Shown: positions 8,681 to 18,848, counted from the stretch's first letter. The stretch is DNA of 64,000 nt from Glycomyces sambucus (GCF_900102815.1 NZ_FNGF01000001.1:951443-1015442); one strand, 5' to 3'. Notes: generated by a model from the letters alone, not told the origin. A program made the numbers and translations.

Positions 8681-10111
8681 TTACGTTTCCAATCCGTAGA
8701 TCTTGCGAGGGAGGTGGTAGGCGAGGTCCACCGCGACTTCGGCGGCCTCGGCGTCGGTCATGCGGTGCTCGGCGACCAGGCGCGCGAGGTAGGAGGCGTC
8801 GACGCGGCGGGCCAGGTCGTGGCGGGCCGGGATCGAGCAGAACGCGCGGGTGTCGTCGACGAACCCGGCGGTGTTGTAGAACCCGGCGGTCTCGTGGACC
8901 GCCTCCCGGAAGCGGCGCATGCCTTCCGGGGAGTCGAGGAACCACCAGGGGGCGCCGGCGAACACCGACGCGTAGCCGCCCGCGAGGGGCGCGATCTCGC
9001 GGCTGAAGACCGTCTCGTCGAGGGTGTAGAGGACGATGCGGAAGCGCGGGTGGTTGCCGAACGCGTCGAGCAGGGGCTTGAGGTCCCGCGTGTACTCGGT
9101 GGTGTTGGGGATGTCGCCGCCGACGTCGCGGCCCCAGCCTTCGTACAGCCACTGGTTGTGGTTGCGGTTGGACCCGGGGTGGAGCTGCATGACGAGGCCG
9201 TCGTCGACGCTCATGCGCGCGAACTCGACGAGCATGAGCGCGGGGAAGCGCAGGATCTCGGCCTCGGTGGCCTCGCCGTCGAGGGCCCTGGCGTAGATCT
9301 CGGCGGCGGCCTTCGGGTCGTCCTCGGTGCGCGCGGTGAGGTTGCCGTGGTCGGTGCAGGTGGCACCGGCGGCGATGAAGTCCCGGCGGCGTTTGCGCAG
9401 GGCGGTGAGGAAGCCGTCGAAGGTGGCGGTGTCCTCGCCGGTGATCGCGGCGAGGGCGTCGACGCGTTCGCGCCAGCCGGGCCAGCCGGGTTCGACGAGG
9501 TTGTCGGGCCGGAACGTGGTGACGACCTTGCCGCCGCGCCCGCCCCAGCGGCGCCCGCCGCCGGCGGGGAGTTCGGCGAGGGCGGCGTGGGGTTCGAGGG
9601 AGTCCACCGGGGACTCGGTGGTGGCGAGGACCTCGATGTTGAAGCGGTCGAACAGGGCCCGGGGCCGGTAGGCGGGTTCGGCGAGCCTCGCGGAGAGGTG
9701 GTCGTAGAACTCGTCGGCGGTGTCGGGGCCGAGCTCCTTGTAGATCCCGAAGACCTCCGCGAAGGTGTGGTCGAGCCACAGCTTCGAGGGGGTGCCGCGG
9801 AACAGGTAGTAGTGCTCGGCGAAGCGGCGCCAGATGGTGCGGCCGTCGACCTCGGAGGGCTCGCCCGCGGCGGAGGGGACGCCGAGCTCGTCGGGGCGCA
9901 CGCCCTGCGCGTAGAGCATCCGGGTCAGGTAGTGGTCGGGGACGACGAACAGGCGCGCCGGGTCGGGGAACGGCCGGTTCTCGGCGATGAGGCGCGCGTC
10001 GACGTGCCCGTGCGGGCTCACCAGCGGCAGGTCGGCCGTGCGCCGGTGGAGTTCGCGGGCGATGGCGCGGGTGCGCTCGTCGGCCGGGAAGAGGCGGTCG
10101 GGATGAAGCAT
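8681..10111 (-). CDS. uxaC: Glucuronate (uronate) isomerase
   Basis: This 476-residue amidohydrolase-fold enzyme interconverts D-glucuronate with D-fructuronate and D-galacturonate with D-tagaturonate, the entry step of uronate breakdown. The UxaC signature is LPLVSPHGHVDARLIAENRPF near residue 33, with metal His residues in PHGHVD. Other family marks are QLHPGSNRNHN and the C-terminal HLPRKIYGLE. Length is typical (about 470). ATG at 10111 has no strong Shine-Dalgarno; a 77-bp gap separates it from the first operon gene. It is co-directional with the enolase, reductase and oxidoreductase genes downstream. Confidence 0.93.
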   Translation of the reverse strand: MLHPDRLFPADERTRAIARELHRRTADLPLVSPHGHVDARLIAENRPFPDPARLFVVPDHYLTRMLYAQGVRPDELGVPSAAGEPSEVDGRTIWRRFAEHYYLFRGTPSKLWLDHTFAEVFGIYKELGPDTADEFYDHLSARLAEPAYRPRALFDRFNIEVLATTESPVDSLEPHAALAELPAGGGRRWGGRGGKVVTTFRPDNLVEPGWPGWRERVDALAAITGEDTATFDGFLTALRKRRRDFIAAGATCTDHGNLTARTEDDPKAAAEIYARALDGEATEAEILRFPALMLVEFARMSVDDGLVMQLHPGSNRNHNQWLYEGWGRDVGGDIPNTTEYTRDLKPLLDAFGNHPRFRIVLYTLDETVFSREIAPLAGGYASVFAGAPWWFLDSPEGMRRFREAVHETAGFYNTAGFVDDTRAFCSIPARHDLARRVDASYLARLVAEHRMTDAEAAEVAVDLAYHLPRKIYGLET

Positions 10112-10188
10112 CAGCGTTTACTCCGGTTCGGGGAAGGCGAGCGAAGCGAGCCGGCCGGGCGGGGCGACGGGTGCGGGAGCATCGGCGT

Positions 10189-11505
10189 CTATTTCTCCTG
10201 CTTGAAGAGGTCCGAGACGGCAACCGATTGCCCAGTGCGGATCGAGGCGTTCGACGCCAGGCCCGCGGCCAGCGCGTTGAGGCCGTCCTGCGCGCTCGCC
10301 GACCGGTCGTGGGGGTCGGCGTCGCCGTCGAAGAGGACGCCGAGCATCCGGGTGTCGCCGCCGCCGTGCCCGGCGCGGTTGTACTCCCCCAGGTCGATCT
10401 TCTCGGGCTTGGTCCAGAACGGGTGCACGGTGAGCTCGTACCGGCCCTCCTCCGCGGCGGCGTGCGTGCCGTGGACGCTGGCGCCGTTGGGGCCCTTGAG
10501 GGCGGGGTTGACGTGGTCGTTCTCGACGACGAGGAGTTCGAGGCGGCCCTGGGTGCCGTTGAAGTGGACCCGGTAGCCCTCCCAGGGCGAGTAGGCGGTG
10601 AGCCGGTAGGAGAGGGTGACGCCGGAGTCGTAGTCCACGAGGGACATCATGTCGTCGTAGATGGTGACCCCGGGGGCGAACACCGACTGGTCGCGGACGT
10701 AGCCGTCCTCGTCCTCGGCGTCGAGGTAGAGCGCCTTGAGGCCCGGGTTGGACTCCATGTGGAGCGCGAAGGGGTCGTCGGCGGCGGCGTCGGAGCCGTG
10801 GACGCGCGCGTAACCGCGGTCGTGGCCGTTCGCCTTGCCGTTCTCGCCGTAGAAGGCGAGGCGGCCTTTCGCGAAGGCGCGCACGGGGGCCGCGTCGAGC
10901 CACCAGTTGACGAGGTCGAAGTGGTGGCCGGACTTGTGGACGAGCAGGCCGCCGGAGTTGGCCTCCTCGCGGTGCCAGCGGCGGAAGTAGTCGGCGCCGT
11001 GGCGGGTGTCGAGGAGCCAGTCGAAGCCCACGGAGGTGATCTCGCCGACCGCGCCCTCGCGCAGCAGCTCGGCGACCTTCTCGTGGAGGGGGTTGTACCG
11101 GTAGTTGAAGGTGACGGTGACCTTCCCGGCGGACGCCGCTTCGGCGGCGAGGATCTCGGCGGCGTGCTCGGCGGTGGTCGTCAGCGGCTTCTCCGAGATG
11201 ACGTCCTTGCCGGCGGCCAGCGCGGCGAGGATGTACTCGTGGTGGGTGGCGTCGACCGAGGTGACGATGACGGTGTCGGGGTCGGTCTCGGCGAGGAGGC
11301 GCCCGAAGTCGGCGGCGGCGTAGCGGGCCGGGGCGGGGAGCCCGGCGGCCTCGACCGCGGCGGCGTGGTGGGCGATCCGCTTCGGGTTGGGGTCGGCGAG
11401 CGCGACGAGCGCGGTCCGGTCACCCCGCTCGATGATCGCGTTGACGTACATCGTGGCGCGCGAGCCGGTCCCGACGATGGCATAGCGATGCGGCGTGCCT
11501 GACAT
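10189..11505 (-). CDS. Gfo/Idh/MocA family oxidoreductase (uronate operon, first gene)
   Basis: This 438-residue protein has an N-terminal NAD(P)-binding fold (RYAIVGTGSRATMYVNAI) and the EKP motif in ISEKPLTTT near residue 95. A large C-terminal substrate domain carries the conserved GGLLVHKSGHHFDLVNWWL region. ATG at 11505 has the ribosome-binding site AAGGAG. It is the first gene of the operon with uxaC and follows the only clear promoter there. Substrate is unknown. Members of this subgroup act on sugars, sugar acids or glycosides, so a role in processing unsaturated uronates or glycosides fits the context. It is clearly different from the distal Gfo/Idh gene, so it is not a simple duplicate. 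Confidence 0.8.
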   Translation of the reverse strand: MSGTPHRYAIVGTGSRATMYVNAIIERGDRTALVALADPNPKRIAHHAAAVEAAGLPAPARYAAADFGRLLAETDPDTVIVTSVDATHHEYILAALAAGKDVISEKPLTTTAEHAAEILAAEAASAGKVTVTFNYRYNPLHEKVAELLREGAVGEITSVGFDWLLDTRHGADYFRRWHREEANSGGLLVHKSGHHFDLVNWWLDAAPVRAFAKGRLAFYGENGKANGHDRGYARVHGSDAAADDPFALHMESNPGLKALYLDAEDEDGYVRDQSVFAPGVTIYDDMMSLVDYDSGVTLSYRLTAYSPWEGYRVHFNGTQGRLELLVVENDHVNPALKGPNGASVHGTHAAAEEGRYELTVHPFWTKPEKIDLGEYNRAGHGGGDTRMLGVLFDGDADPHDRSASAQDGLNALAAGLASNASIRTGQSVAVSDLFKQEK

Positions 11506-11528
11506 GTGACTCCTTCGTCTGCGAGGTT

Positions 11529-11564
11529 CTGGTAAACGCTATCTGAGAACATCGCGCCAAGCAA
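11529..11564 (-). promoter_or_regulatory. Promoter and operator of the uronate operon
   Basis: On the minus strand TTGCTT (11559-11564), a 17-bp spacer and TAGCGT (11536-11541) form a good promoter. The element AGCGTTTACCAG (11529-11540, reverse strand) overlaps the -10 box and resembles the arms upstream of both pectate lyases. Confidence 0.6.
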
Positions 11565-11604
11565 GACCAGGGCACATTTACGGCTTTCGCGCTCCCGCGC
11601 CCGT

Positions 11605-12690
11605 CTACTTCGGGCTGGCCTTCGTGAAGGGGGGCTTGACGACCCGCACCGGGAGGCGCCGGCCCCGCACGTCGAGTTCGAGTTCGGCGCCGGGCTTGTA
11701 CGCGGCGTCGAGGAGCGCGAGGGCGACGCCCTTCTTCAGGGTCGGCGCGTGGGTGCCGGAGGTGGTCTCGCCGACCACCGCGTCACCATCGAGAACAGTC
11801 ATATGGGCGCGCGGGACGCCCTTGCCGGTGGACTCCAGACCCCACAGGCGGCGCTCGGGGCCCGCGGCCTTCTCGGCGTCGAGGGCGGCCTTGCCCCAGT
11901 ACTCGGGCTTGTCCCAGCCGATCGCCCAGTTCAGGCGGGCCTGGACCGGGGTGATGTCGAGGGAGAGGTCCTGGCCGTGGAGCGGGTAGCCCATCTCCAG
12001 GCGCAGCGTGTCGCGGGCGCCGAGGCCGCATGGGGCCGCGCCGGCGACGAGCATCGCGTCCCACAGGTCCCCCGCGGCCTCGCCCGGCACGACGAGTTCG
12101 TAACCGGTCTCGCCGGTGTAGCCGGAGCGGCAGACGATGACGTCGGCGTGGTCGACCAGGTGCTCGCGGAAGCTCATGTACTCGTGCTCGTGCGGCAGGC
12201 CGAGGTATTCGAGGATGCGCGGGGACTCCGGGCCCTGGACGGCGATCACGGCGAAGGACCGGTGCACGTCGCGGACCTCGACGCCCTCGGGGGCGGCCTC
12301 GCCGAGGCGGCGCGCGACCTCGGCGGTGTTGGCGGCGTTGGGGATGAGGAAGACCTGGTCGTCGCCGAAGCGGTAGGCGATGAGGTCGTCGACGACGCCC
12401 CCGGACTCGTCGAGGCACAGCGTGTACTGGGCGCCGCCGGGGCCGATCCGGTCGAGGTCGTTGGCGAGGCAGCGGTTGACGAACGCGGCCGCGCCGGGGC
12501 CGGTGACCCAGATCTTGCCCAGGTGGGAGACGTCGAAGACGCCGACGCCGGTCCGCACCGCCTGGTGCTCGGCGAGCACGCCGCTCGGGTACTGGAGCGG
12601 CATGTCCCAGCCCGCGAACTCGGCGAACTTGGCGCCGTGCGCGATGTGGCGGGAGTGCAGCGGTGAGGTGAGCAGCGACGGTTCGGACAT
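11605..12690 (-). CDS. gcvT: Glycine cleavage system aminomethyltransferase (T protein)
   Basis: This 361-residue folate-dependent enzyme takes the aminomethyl group from the H protein and gives methylene-THF and ammonia. Its N terminus [20 protein letters not shown] is typical of GcvT. The folate-site element [10 protein letters not shown] and the C-terminal motif [19 protein letters not shown] (conserved Asp and Arg) are also present. The start is ATG at 12690; extending further upstream would add sequence not seen in the family. It is divergent from pepA, with 75 bp between the starts. The other glycine-cleavage genes are not in the window. Confidence 0.93.
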   Translation of the reverse strand: MSEPSLLTSPLHSRHIAHGAKFAEFAGWDMPLQYPSGVLAEHQAVRTGVGVFDVSHLGKIWVTGPGAAAFVNRCLANDLDRIGPGGAQYTLCLDESGGVVDDLIAYRFGDDQVFLIPNAANTAEVARRLGEAAPEGVEVRDVHRSFAVIAVQGPESPRILEYLGLPHEHEYMSFREHLVDHADVIVCRSGYTGETGYELVVPGEAAGDLWDAMLVAGAAPCGLGARDTLRLEMGYPLHGQDLSLDITPVQARLNWAIGWDKPEYWGKAALDAEKAAGPERRLWGLESTGKGVPRAHMTVLDGDAVVGETTSGTHAPTLKKGVALALLDAAYKPGAELELDVRGRRLPVRVVKPPFTKASPK

Positions 12691-12765
12691 GGGACAGAGC
12701 CTATCGTGCGCGTCCCAGTGGCTAGGATCGGAGCATTTGGTCCCCGAAGAACTGAAGGAACGACC

Positions 12766-14226
12766 GTGACTGATCTGCTCAGCGCCTCCGGCGACGCCGC
12801 CGACGCGGACGTCGACGTCCTCGTCGTCGGCGTCTTCTCCGGCGAGGACGCGCCCGTCCTGCCCGAGAGCCTCGCGGGCGTGGACGCCGAGTTCGGCGGG
12901 CGGCTCGCCGGGCAGCTCGCCGCCCTCGGCAACACCGGCGCCGCCGCCTCGCTCACCCGCCTGCCCGCGCCCGAGGGCCTGCACGCGGCGCTCGTCTACG
13001 CGGTGGGCCTCGGCGACGCCGACGACCTCGACGACGAGACCCTGCGCCGCGCCGCCGGGACCGCCGTGCGCGCCGCGTTCGGCAAGGGCTCGGTCGCGAT
13101 CGCGTTCGAAGGGGACCCGGAGGCCACCGCCACCGGCGCGATCCTCGGCGCGTACAGGTTCGAGGGCTTCAAGACCGAGGGGGGCGGCGACGCCGCCCCC
13201 GAGTCGATCGCCGTCTACGGCGCCGGCGAGGACGCGGTGGCGAAGGCCCGCGTCCTCGGCGAGAGCATCGCGCTCGTCAAGGACTGGGTCTCGGCGCCCG
13301 CGAACCTGCTGCGCCCGCCGACGTTCGCGATCGAGATCGAGCAGGCCGCCGTCGCGGCGGGCCTGGAGGTCGAGATCCTCGACGCCGAGGCGCTCTCGGC
13401 CGGCGGCTACGGCGGCGTCCTCGCCGTCGGCGGCGGCTCCTCGGCCCCGCCGCGCCTGGTGCGGCTGTCCTACCGGCCCGAGGGCGCGCGCAAGCACATC
13501 GCGCTCGTCGGCAAGGGCATCACCTTCGACTCCGGCGGCTACTCGATCAAGCCGGCCGCGGGCATGTGGGAGATGAAGTACGACATGGCCGGGGCCGCGG
13601 CCGTGGTCGGCGCGACCATCGCCGCCGCGCGCCTGGGCCTGGCCGTGAACGTGACCTGCACCGTCGCGCTCGCCGAGAACCTCGTCTCGGGCACCGCCTT
13701 CCGGCCCTCGGACGTGCTCACCATCCGCAACGGCATGACCGTCGAGATCCTGAACACCGACGCCGAGGGCCGCCTGGTGCTCGCCGACGCGCTCTCGCGG
13801 GCCGTCGAGGACGGGCCCGACGCGGTCTACGACGTCGCGACCCTCACCGGCGGCCAGCTCATCGCGCTCGGGCGCCGGACCATGGGCCTCATGGGCACCG
13901 ACGCCGAGACCGAGCGGCTCCGCCGCATCGGCGACGCCACCGGCGAGCACGGCTGGCCGATGCCGTTCCCCGACGACCTCGTCAAGCTCATGGAGTCCTC
14001 GATCGCCGACGTGTCGCAGTGCGCGCAGGGCCTCAAGCGCGACGGCCACATGATCCAGGGCGGGATCTTCCTGTCGAAGTTCGTGCCCGAGGAGATCCCG
14101 TGGGCGCACCTCGACATCGCCGGCCCGGCCGACTCGGACTCGGCGCACGGGTACACTGCGAAGGGCGCGACCGCGGTGCCGGTGCGCACGCTCGTGGCGC
14201 TGCTGGAGGAGCACGCCGGCGAGTAG
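12766..14226 (+). CDS. pepA: Leucyl aminopeptidase (M17)
   Basis: This 486-residue cytosolic dizinc aminopeptidase removes N-terminal residues in peptide turnover. The catalytic C-terminal domain has the M17 signature [14 protein letters not shown], the metal site [15 protein letters not shown] and the active-site Lys in that block. Start choice: GTG at 12766 has GAAGGAA five bases upstream. An in-frame ATG at 12706 would overlap the promoter and lacks such a site. A -10-like TAGGAT is at 12723-12728. Length is normal. Confidence 0.93.
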   Translation: MTDLLSASGDAADADVDVLVVGVFSGEDAPVLPESLAGVDAEFGGRLAGQLAALGNTGAAASLTRLPAPEGLHAALVYAVGLGDADDLDDETLRRAAGTAVRAAFGKGSVAIAFEGDPEATATGAILGAYRFEGFKTEGGGDAAPESIAVYGAGEDAVAKARVLGESIALVKDWVSAPANLLRPPTFAIEIEQAAVAAGLEVEILDAEALSAGGYGGVLAVGGGSSAPPRLVRLSYRPEGARKHIALVGKGITFDSGGYSIKPAAGMWEMKYDMAGAAAVVGATIAAARLGLAVNVTCTVALAENLVSGTAFRPSDVLTIRNGMTVEILNTDAEGRLVLADALSRAVEDGPDAVYDVATLTGGQLIALGRRTMGLMGTDAETERLRRIGDATGEHGWPMPFPDDLVKLMESSIADVSQCAQGLKRDGHMIQGGIFLSKFVPEEIPWAHLDIAGPADSDSAHGYTAKGATAVPVRTLVALLEEHAGE

Positions 14227-14278
14227 CCGCCCGGCGTTCACCGCCGGTCGGCGGGAACGCGCACGAGAGTTCACGGAC

Positions 14279-14305
14279 GCGGCCGGTCCCGAAGGGGCCG
14301 GCCGC
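14279..14305. terminator. Terminator between pepA and a convergent small gene
   Basis: A GCGGCCGG/CCGGCCGC hairpin extended by GGG/CCC pairs lies between two convergent stops. Confidence 0.6.
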
Positions 14306-14311
14306 TTCGTA

Positions 14312-14644
14312 CTACTGGCGGCGCTGCTGCTCCAGCTTCTTGCGCGCGTCGTAGTCGCGCTTGCGCTGCGGGTACCCGACCTTCGCGACCTCGTAGACCG
14401 GCACGCTGTGCTTGCGGCCCAGGGCGAAGGCGCCCGCGGGGCCGTCGACCCGGCGGCGGGTCCACTCGCCGTCGTGGGCGATGAGCATGACCGTGGTCTC
14501 GGTGACGGTGGTCTTGGGCTCGACGTACGCCTCGACCCCGGTGCGCGTGTTGATGAATTCGACCAGGTGGCGCTGGTCGCCGTTGTCGGAGGCGCGGTCC
14601 AGCGTCCCGTCCCCCTGCTTCCTCTTCTTGCCGAACCAGCCCAC
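14312..14644 (-). CDS. Conserved small actinobacterial protein of unknown function
   Basis: The protein has 110 residues and is strongly basic at both ends (GWFGKKRKQ at the N terminus, [10 protein letters not shown] at the C terminus). The middle looks like a beta-rich domain ([18 protein letters not shown], then [13 protein letters not shown]). There is no signal peptide or membrane segment. GTG at 14644 is the chosen start because GAGGGAG lies six bases upstream. I do not recognise a characterised family. The high share of charged residues and its place next to housekeeping genes suggest a conserved cytoplasmic protein. It is convergent with pepA and divergent from lpdA. Confidence 0.7.
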   Translation of the reverse strand: MGWFGKKRKQGDGTLDRASDNGDQRHLVEFINTRTGVEAYVEPKTTVTETTVMLIAHDGEWTRRRVDGPAGAFALGRKHSVPVYEVAKVGYPQRKRDYDARKKLEQQRRQ

Positions 14645-14892
14645 AGCCGCTCCCTCACGCACCCGCACGATGTCGACTTTCAAGCGTACACACGCGCTAT
14701 GACGCCTGTGTCCAGCCGCACACGAACTTGACTTTCCGAAGCTCCCAGCAAGCGGTTGAATGGTGTTGCACACTCCAAGCACCGGGTCTGGGCGACCACG
14801 AGACGCGCCCGGTGGAAGGATGGGCAGCGAACCTAAGCACCCTCGGCGACGCTTGCGGAGCCGTACATCCGGACAGTGAAGTGGGGAGATCA

Positions 14893-16281
14893 ATGAGCGA
14901 CCCGAACGCAGGATACGACGTCGTGATCCTGGGCGGCGGCAGCGGCGGTTACGCGGCGGCCTTCCGCTCGGCCGAGCTGGGGCTGAAAGTCGCCCTGATC
15001 GAGAAGGACAAGGTCGGCGGCACCTGCCTGCACCGCGGCTGCATCCCCACCAAGGCGCTGCTCCACGCCGGCGAGGTCGCCGACACCGCCCGCGAGTCCG
15101 AGCAGTTCGGCATCCTGGCCGAGTTCAAGGGCGTCGACATGCCGGCGGTCAAGAAGTACAAGGACGACGTCGTCTCCAAGCTGTACAAGGGCCTCCAGGG
15201 CCTGGTCAAGGCCCACAAGGTCGACTTCATCCAGGGCACCGGCACGCTCGTCGGCCCGAACGCGGTCCAGGTCGACAACGGCCAGACCGTCACCGGCAAG
15301 AACGTCGTCCTCGCGACCGGCTCATACTCCAAGACCCTCCCCGGCCTGGAGATCGACGGCGAGAAGATCATCGCCTCCGAGCACGCCCTCGAACTCACCG
15401 AGCTGCCGAACAAGGCCATCGTCATCGGCGGCGGCGTCATCGGCGTCGAGTTCGCCTCCGCCTGGAAGTCCCTGGGTGTCGAGGTCGAGATCATCGAGGG
15501 CCTCCCCCGCCTCATCGCGGCCGAGGACGCCGACTCCTCCAAGCAGCTCGAGCGCGCGTTCCGCAAGCGCGGCATCAAGTTCCACACCGGCAAGTTCTTC
15601 GAGAAGGTCGAGAGGACCGATTCGGGCGTGCAGGTGACGATCCAGGGCGGCACCGTCGTCGAAGGCGACCTGGTGCTCGTGGCCGTCGGCCGCGGCCCCG
15701 TCACCGCCGGGATCGGCTACGAGGAGCAGGGCATCACCCTCGACCGGGGCTTCGTCCCCGTGAACGAGAGCCTCCAGACCTCCGTCCCCGGCGTCTACGC
15801 CGTCGGCGACATCGTCCCCGGCATCCAGCTCGCGCACCGCGGCTTCCTCCAGGGCATCTTCGTCGCCGAGCACATCGCGGGCCTCAACCCGGCCCCCATC
15901 GACGAGACCGGCATCCCGCGCGTCACCTTCACCGAGCCCGAAGTGGCCTCCATGGGCCTCAACGAGGACAAGGCGAAGGAGAAGTACGGGGCCGACAAGA
16001 TCAAGTCCGTCAACTACAACCTCGCGGGCAACGGCAAGTCGAACATCCTCAAGACCCAGGGCTTCATCAAGCTCGTGGCGGTCGAGGACGGGCCGATCGT
16101 CGGCGTCCACATGGTCGGCGCGCGCATCTCCGAGCAGATCGGCGAAGCCGAGCTGATCTACAACTGGGAGGCGTACGCCAACGACGTCGCCCAGCTCATC
16201 CACATGCACCCCACCCAGAACGAGGCGATCGGCGAAGCGGCGATGCTGCTGGCCGGCAAGCCGCTGCACGCCCACGACTAA
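14893..16281 (+). CDS. lpdA: Dihydrolipoyl dehydrogenase (E3)
   Basis: This 462-residue flavoprotein reoxidises the lipoyl groups of 2-oxo acid dehydrogenase complexes with NAD. FAD-binding GGGSGGYAAA opens the protein. The redox disulfide is C45-LHRG-C50 in GGTCLHRGCIPTK, and NAD-binding GGGVIGVEFAS comes near residue 180. The C-terminal His-Glu couple is in HMHPTQNEAIGEA. The ribosome-binding site GGGGAG lies six bases before ATG. sucB follows after 27 bp, so the two are one transcript and E3 would serve the E2 next door. The 248-bp upstream gap carries no other gene that I can see. Confidence 0.95.
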   Translation: MSDPNAGYDVVILGGGSGGYAAAFRSAELGLKVALIEKDKVGGTCLHRGCIPTKALLHAGEVADTARESEQFGILAEFKGVDMPAVKKYKDDVVSKLYKGLQGLVKAHKVDFIQGTGTLVGPNAVQVDNGQTVTGKNVVLATGSYSKTLPGLEIDGEKIIASEHALELTELPNKAIVIGGGVIGVEFASAWKSLGVEVEIIEGLPRLIAAEDADSSKQLERAFRKRGIKFHTGKFFEKVERTDSGVQVTIQGGTVVEGDLVLVAVGRGPVTAGIGYEEQGITLDRGFVPVNESLQTSVPGVYAVGDIVPGIQLAHRGFLQGIFVAEHIAGLNPAPIDETGIPRVTFTEPEVASMGLNEDKAKEKYGADKIKSVNYNLAGNGKSNILKTQGFIKLVAVEDGPIVGVHMVGARISEQIGEAELIYNWEAYANDVAQLIHMHPTQNEAIGEAAMLLAGKPLHAHD

Positions 16282-16308
16282 TCCACAACCGCAGGAGTTG
16301 AACGAACG

Positions 16309-18075
16309 ATGCCGACATCGGTAACGATGCCCGCTCTCGGTGAGTCGGTCACCGAGGGGACTGTCACCCAGTGGCTCAAGAAGGAAGGCGACACCGTCGA
16401 GGTCGACGAGCCGCTCCTGGAGGTCTCGACCGACAAGGTCGACACCGAGGTTCCTTCGCCGGTCGCGGGCGTGCTGCTGAAGATCGTGGTCCCCGAGGAC
16501 ACTGACGTCGAGGTCGGCGGCGAGCTCGCCATCATCGGCGACCCGTCCGAGGCCGGCGGCGGCGAGGCCCCGGCCCCCGCGCCCGCGCAGGAGCCGCTGC
16601 CCGAGCCCGAGGAGTCGCAGGCCGAAGCGCCCGAGGCGGAGGAGCCGAAGGACGAGGCCGCTCAGGCCGCCGACGCCGCGAAGGCCGCGTCCTCCAGCAC
16701 CGCCTCCGGCACCGAGGTCCGCCTCCCCGAACTGGGCGAGTCGGTCACCGAGGGCACCGTGACCACCTGGCTCAAGGCCGTCGGCGACACCGTCGAGGTC
16801 GACGAGCCCCTGCTGGAGATCTCGACCGACAAGGTCGACACGGAGATCCCGTCCCCGGCCGCCGGGACCCTGCTGGAGATCCGCGTCGCCGAGGACGAGA
16901 CCACCGAGGTGGGCTCCGTGCTGGCGATCATCGGCTCCGGCGACGCCGCCCCGGCCGCGTCCGCCCCGGAACCGAAGCCCGAACCGAAGGCGGCGGAGCC
17001 GACTCCCGCGGTCAAGTCCGAGCCCGAGCCCGCCGCGGCCCCGGCGAAGGCCGAGTCCACGCCGACCGCGCCGGCCCCGGCCGCACCCGAGGTCGCCGAG
17101 GCCCCGGTCGCCGCCGCTCCGGCCGTGGCCGCCCCCGCCGCGTCGAAGCCCTCGGGCTCCTACGTGACGCCGCTGGTGCGCAAGCTCGCCGCCGACAACG
17201 GGGTGGACCTCTCGTCCGTCACCGGGTCCGGTGTGGGCGGACGCATCCGCAAGGAGGACGTCCAGACCGCGATCGACGCCAAGAAGGCCGAGGCGCCCGC
17301 GCCCGCCGCCGCCCCGGCCAAGGCCGCTCCGGCCCCGGCCGAGGTGAGCCCGCTGCGCGGCCGCACCGAGAAGATGTCGCGCCTGCGCCAGTCCGCCGCC
17401 AAGGCCCTGCTCCAGTCGATGCAGACCACGGCGCAGCTGACGACGGTGCGCGAAGTGGACGTCACCAAGGTGGCGAAGCTCCGCGCGGCCAAGAAGGACG
17501 AGTTCCTCGCCCGCCACGGCGTCAAGCTCTCCTTCCTGCCGTTCTTCTCGATCGCCGCGATCGAGGCGCTCCAGCAGTACCCGATCGTCAACGCCACCAT
17601 GAACATGGAGGAGAAGACGATCACCTACCCCGAGGCCGAGCACGTCGGCTTCGCGGTGGACACGCCCAAGGGCCTCATCGTCCCGGTCGTCAAGGACGCC
17701 GGCGACCTGAACATCCCGGGCCTGGCCAAGCGGATCGCCGAGATCGCCAAGAAGGCCCGCGACGGCGGCCTGACCCCCGACGACCTGTTCGGGCCCACCT
17801 TCACCATCACCAACACCGGCTCGGTCGGCGCGCTGTTCGACACGCCGATCGTCCCCGTGGGGCAGTCGGCGATCCTCGGCACCGCCGCGATCGTCAAGCG
17901 CCCCCGCGTCATCAACGACCCGGAGCTCGGCGAGGTCATCGCGGTGCGCTCGGTCATGCACCTGACGCTGAGCTACGACCACCGCCTCATCGACGGCGCC
18001 GACGCCGCCCGCTACCTCGAAGCGGTCACCAAGCGCATCGAAGAGGGCAACTTCGAACACCAGCTGGGCCTGTAG
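16309..18075 (+). CDS. sucB: Dihydrolipoyl acyltransferase E2 of 2-oxo acid dehydrogenase, two lipoyl domains
   Basis: The order of domains in this 588-residue protein is lipoyl 1 (residues 2-76, lipoyl Lys43 in STDKVDTE), an Ala/Pro/Glu linker and lipoyl 2 (about 134-210, again STDKVDTE). A second long linker, a peripheral-subunit-binding domain ([20 protein letters not shown], about 285-320) and the catalytic domain follow. The catalytic motif is [16 protein letters not shown]. It transfers succinyl or acetyl groups from E1 to CoA. In actinomycetes this protein (SucB) is often shared by the oxoglutarate and pyruvate complexes. The start has GGAG about ten bases upstream. The repeated linkers are rich in APA and are expected to be flexible. 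Confidence 0.92.
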   Translation: MPTSVTMPALGESVTEGTVTQWLKKEGDTVEVDEPLLEVSTDKVDTEVPSPVAGVLLKIVVPEDTDVEVGGELAIIGDPSEAGGGEAPAPAPAQEPLPEPEESQAEAPEAEEPKDEAAQAADAAKAASSSTASGTEVRLPELGESVTEGTVTTWLKAVGDTVEVDEPLLEISTDKVDTEIPSPAAGTLLEIRVAEDETTEVGSVLAIIGSGDAAPAASAPEPKPEPKAAEPTPAVKSEPEPAAAPAKAESTPTAPAPAAPEVAEAPVAAAPAVAAPAASKPSGSYVTPLVRKLAADNGVDLSSVTGSGVGGRIRKEDVQTAIDAKKAEAPAPAAAPAKAAPAPAEVSPLRGRTEKMSRLRQSAAKALLQSMQTTAQLTTVREVDVTKVAKLRAAKKDEFLARHGVKLSFLPFFSIAAIEALQQYPIVNATMNMEEKTITYPEAEHVGFAVDTPKGLIVPVVKDAGDLNIPGLAKRIAEIAKKARDGGLTPDDLFGPTFTITNTGSVGALFDTPIVPVGQSAILGTAAIVKRPRVINDPELGEVIAVRSVMHLTLSYDHRLIDGADAARYLEAVTKRIEEGNFEHQLGL

Positions 18076-18101
18076 GGGCACGGCTGTCCGAACACGACAG
18101 G

Positions 18102-18131
18102 GGGGCGCGGCGGGGGAACCCGCCGCGCCCC
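18102..18131 (+). terminator. sucB terminator
   Basis: A perfect 13-bp GC stem (18102-18114 with 18119-18131) with a GGAA tetraloop follows the sucB stop. There is no U-tract. Confidence 0.7.
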
Positions 18132-18279
18132 TTCGCCTGTCACCGCCCGGGTGTCACCGCGGTGGTGCATCTGCAAGTTTCCTCCCCAACCCGCGGCGAT
18201 TACCCGTAACCGGAAACTCGTGTCTTCGTTGTTCCTACAACCCACCTTTTGTGACCCCACGCGGAAGTTAGGAACTCGA

Positions 18280-18711
18280 ATGTCGATCGAGTACAACGAA
18301 CTCCTCGCCATGCTGATGGAGACCCGCCCCGAATTCGCCACAGAGCTGTACAACTTCACCGACGGACCCGACCTCCCCGACTACGACAGCATCACCGTCA
18401 GCCGCAGGACCCTCACCCTCCCCGAACAGCCCGGCCGCCTCCGCGTGTGCGTGGCGGCGGCCTACGCCATGGGCGGCGAGCGCGTCGTCGCCGTCCTCTT
18501 CGACGCCGTCCTCGCCCCCGATCCGGCGCAGGCGGAGTCGTGGCTCCAGTTCATGACCGACGCGCAGCGGGCGCTCAGCTGCATGGTGGCCTTCGTGGTC
18601 CTGTGCCGCGACGCCAGGACCGCGCGCTGGGCGCTCACCTACAGCGAGGTCGGGGACATCGGGTGCTATGTGCTCCCCGTGGTCATTCCCTCTTTGCTCG
18701 CGAGCGCCTAG
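18280..18711 (+). CDS. Hypothetical protein, possibly a short member of a Streptomyces nuclease-like family
   Basis: The protein has 143 residues and no signal peptide. The stretch SWLQFMTDAQRALSC followed by FVVLCRDARTARWA resembles the core of a common but uncharacterised actinobacterial family with a PD-(D/E)xK-like fold. Those proteins are usually near 300 residues, so this one would be a short or truncated form. ATG at 18280 follows GGAAGTTAGGAA; upstream in-frame codons to 18151 run through the likely promoter. It stands alone between sucB and a methyltransferase. The family link is from memory of sequence patterns and is only moderately sure. Confidence 0.55.
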   Translation: MSIEYNELLAMLMETRPEFATELYNFTDGPDLPDYDSITVSRRTLTLPEQPGRLRVCVAAAYAMGGERVVAVLFDAVLAPDPAQAESWLQFMTDAQRALSCMVAFVVLCRDARTARWALTYSEVGDIGCYVLPVVIPSLLASA

Positions 18712-18848
18712 AATAGACCCGGCCCTCGCCGCCGACCCCACCACGGCCGCGAGGGCCGCCCCACTCCCCGGAACCCCGCGGAGACCTCCCGTGGCACACC
18801 AGTGACCGCATGCTGAAATCCGGCTCCCACCCATTGGTACCGAGGGAC

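Noticed and set aside
12706..12765. Upstream ATG start for pepA
   Set aside because: It precedes the -10-like box and lacks a ribosome-binding site. GTG 12766 has GAAGGAA in place.
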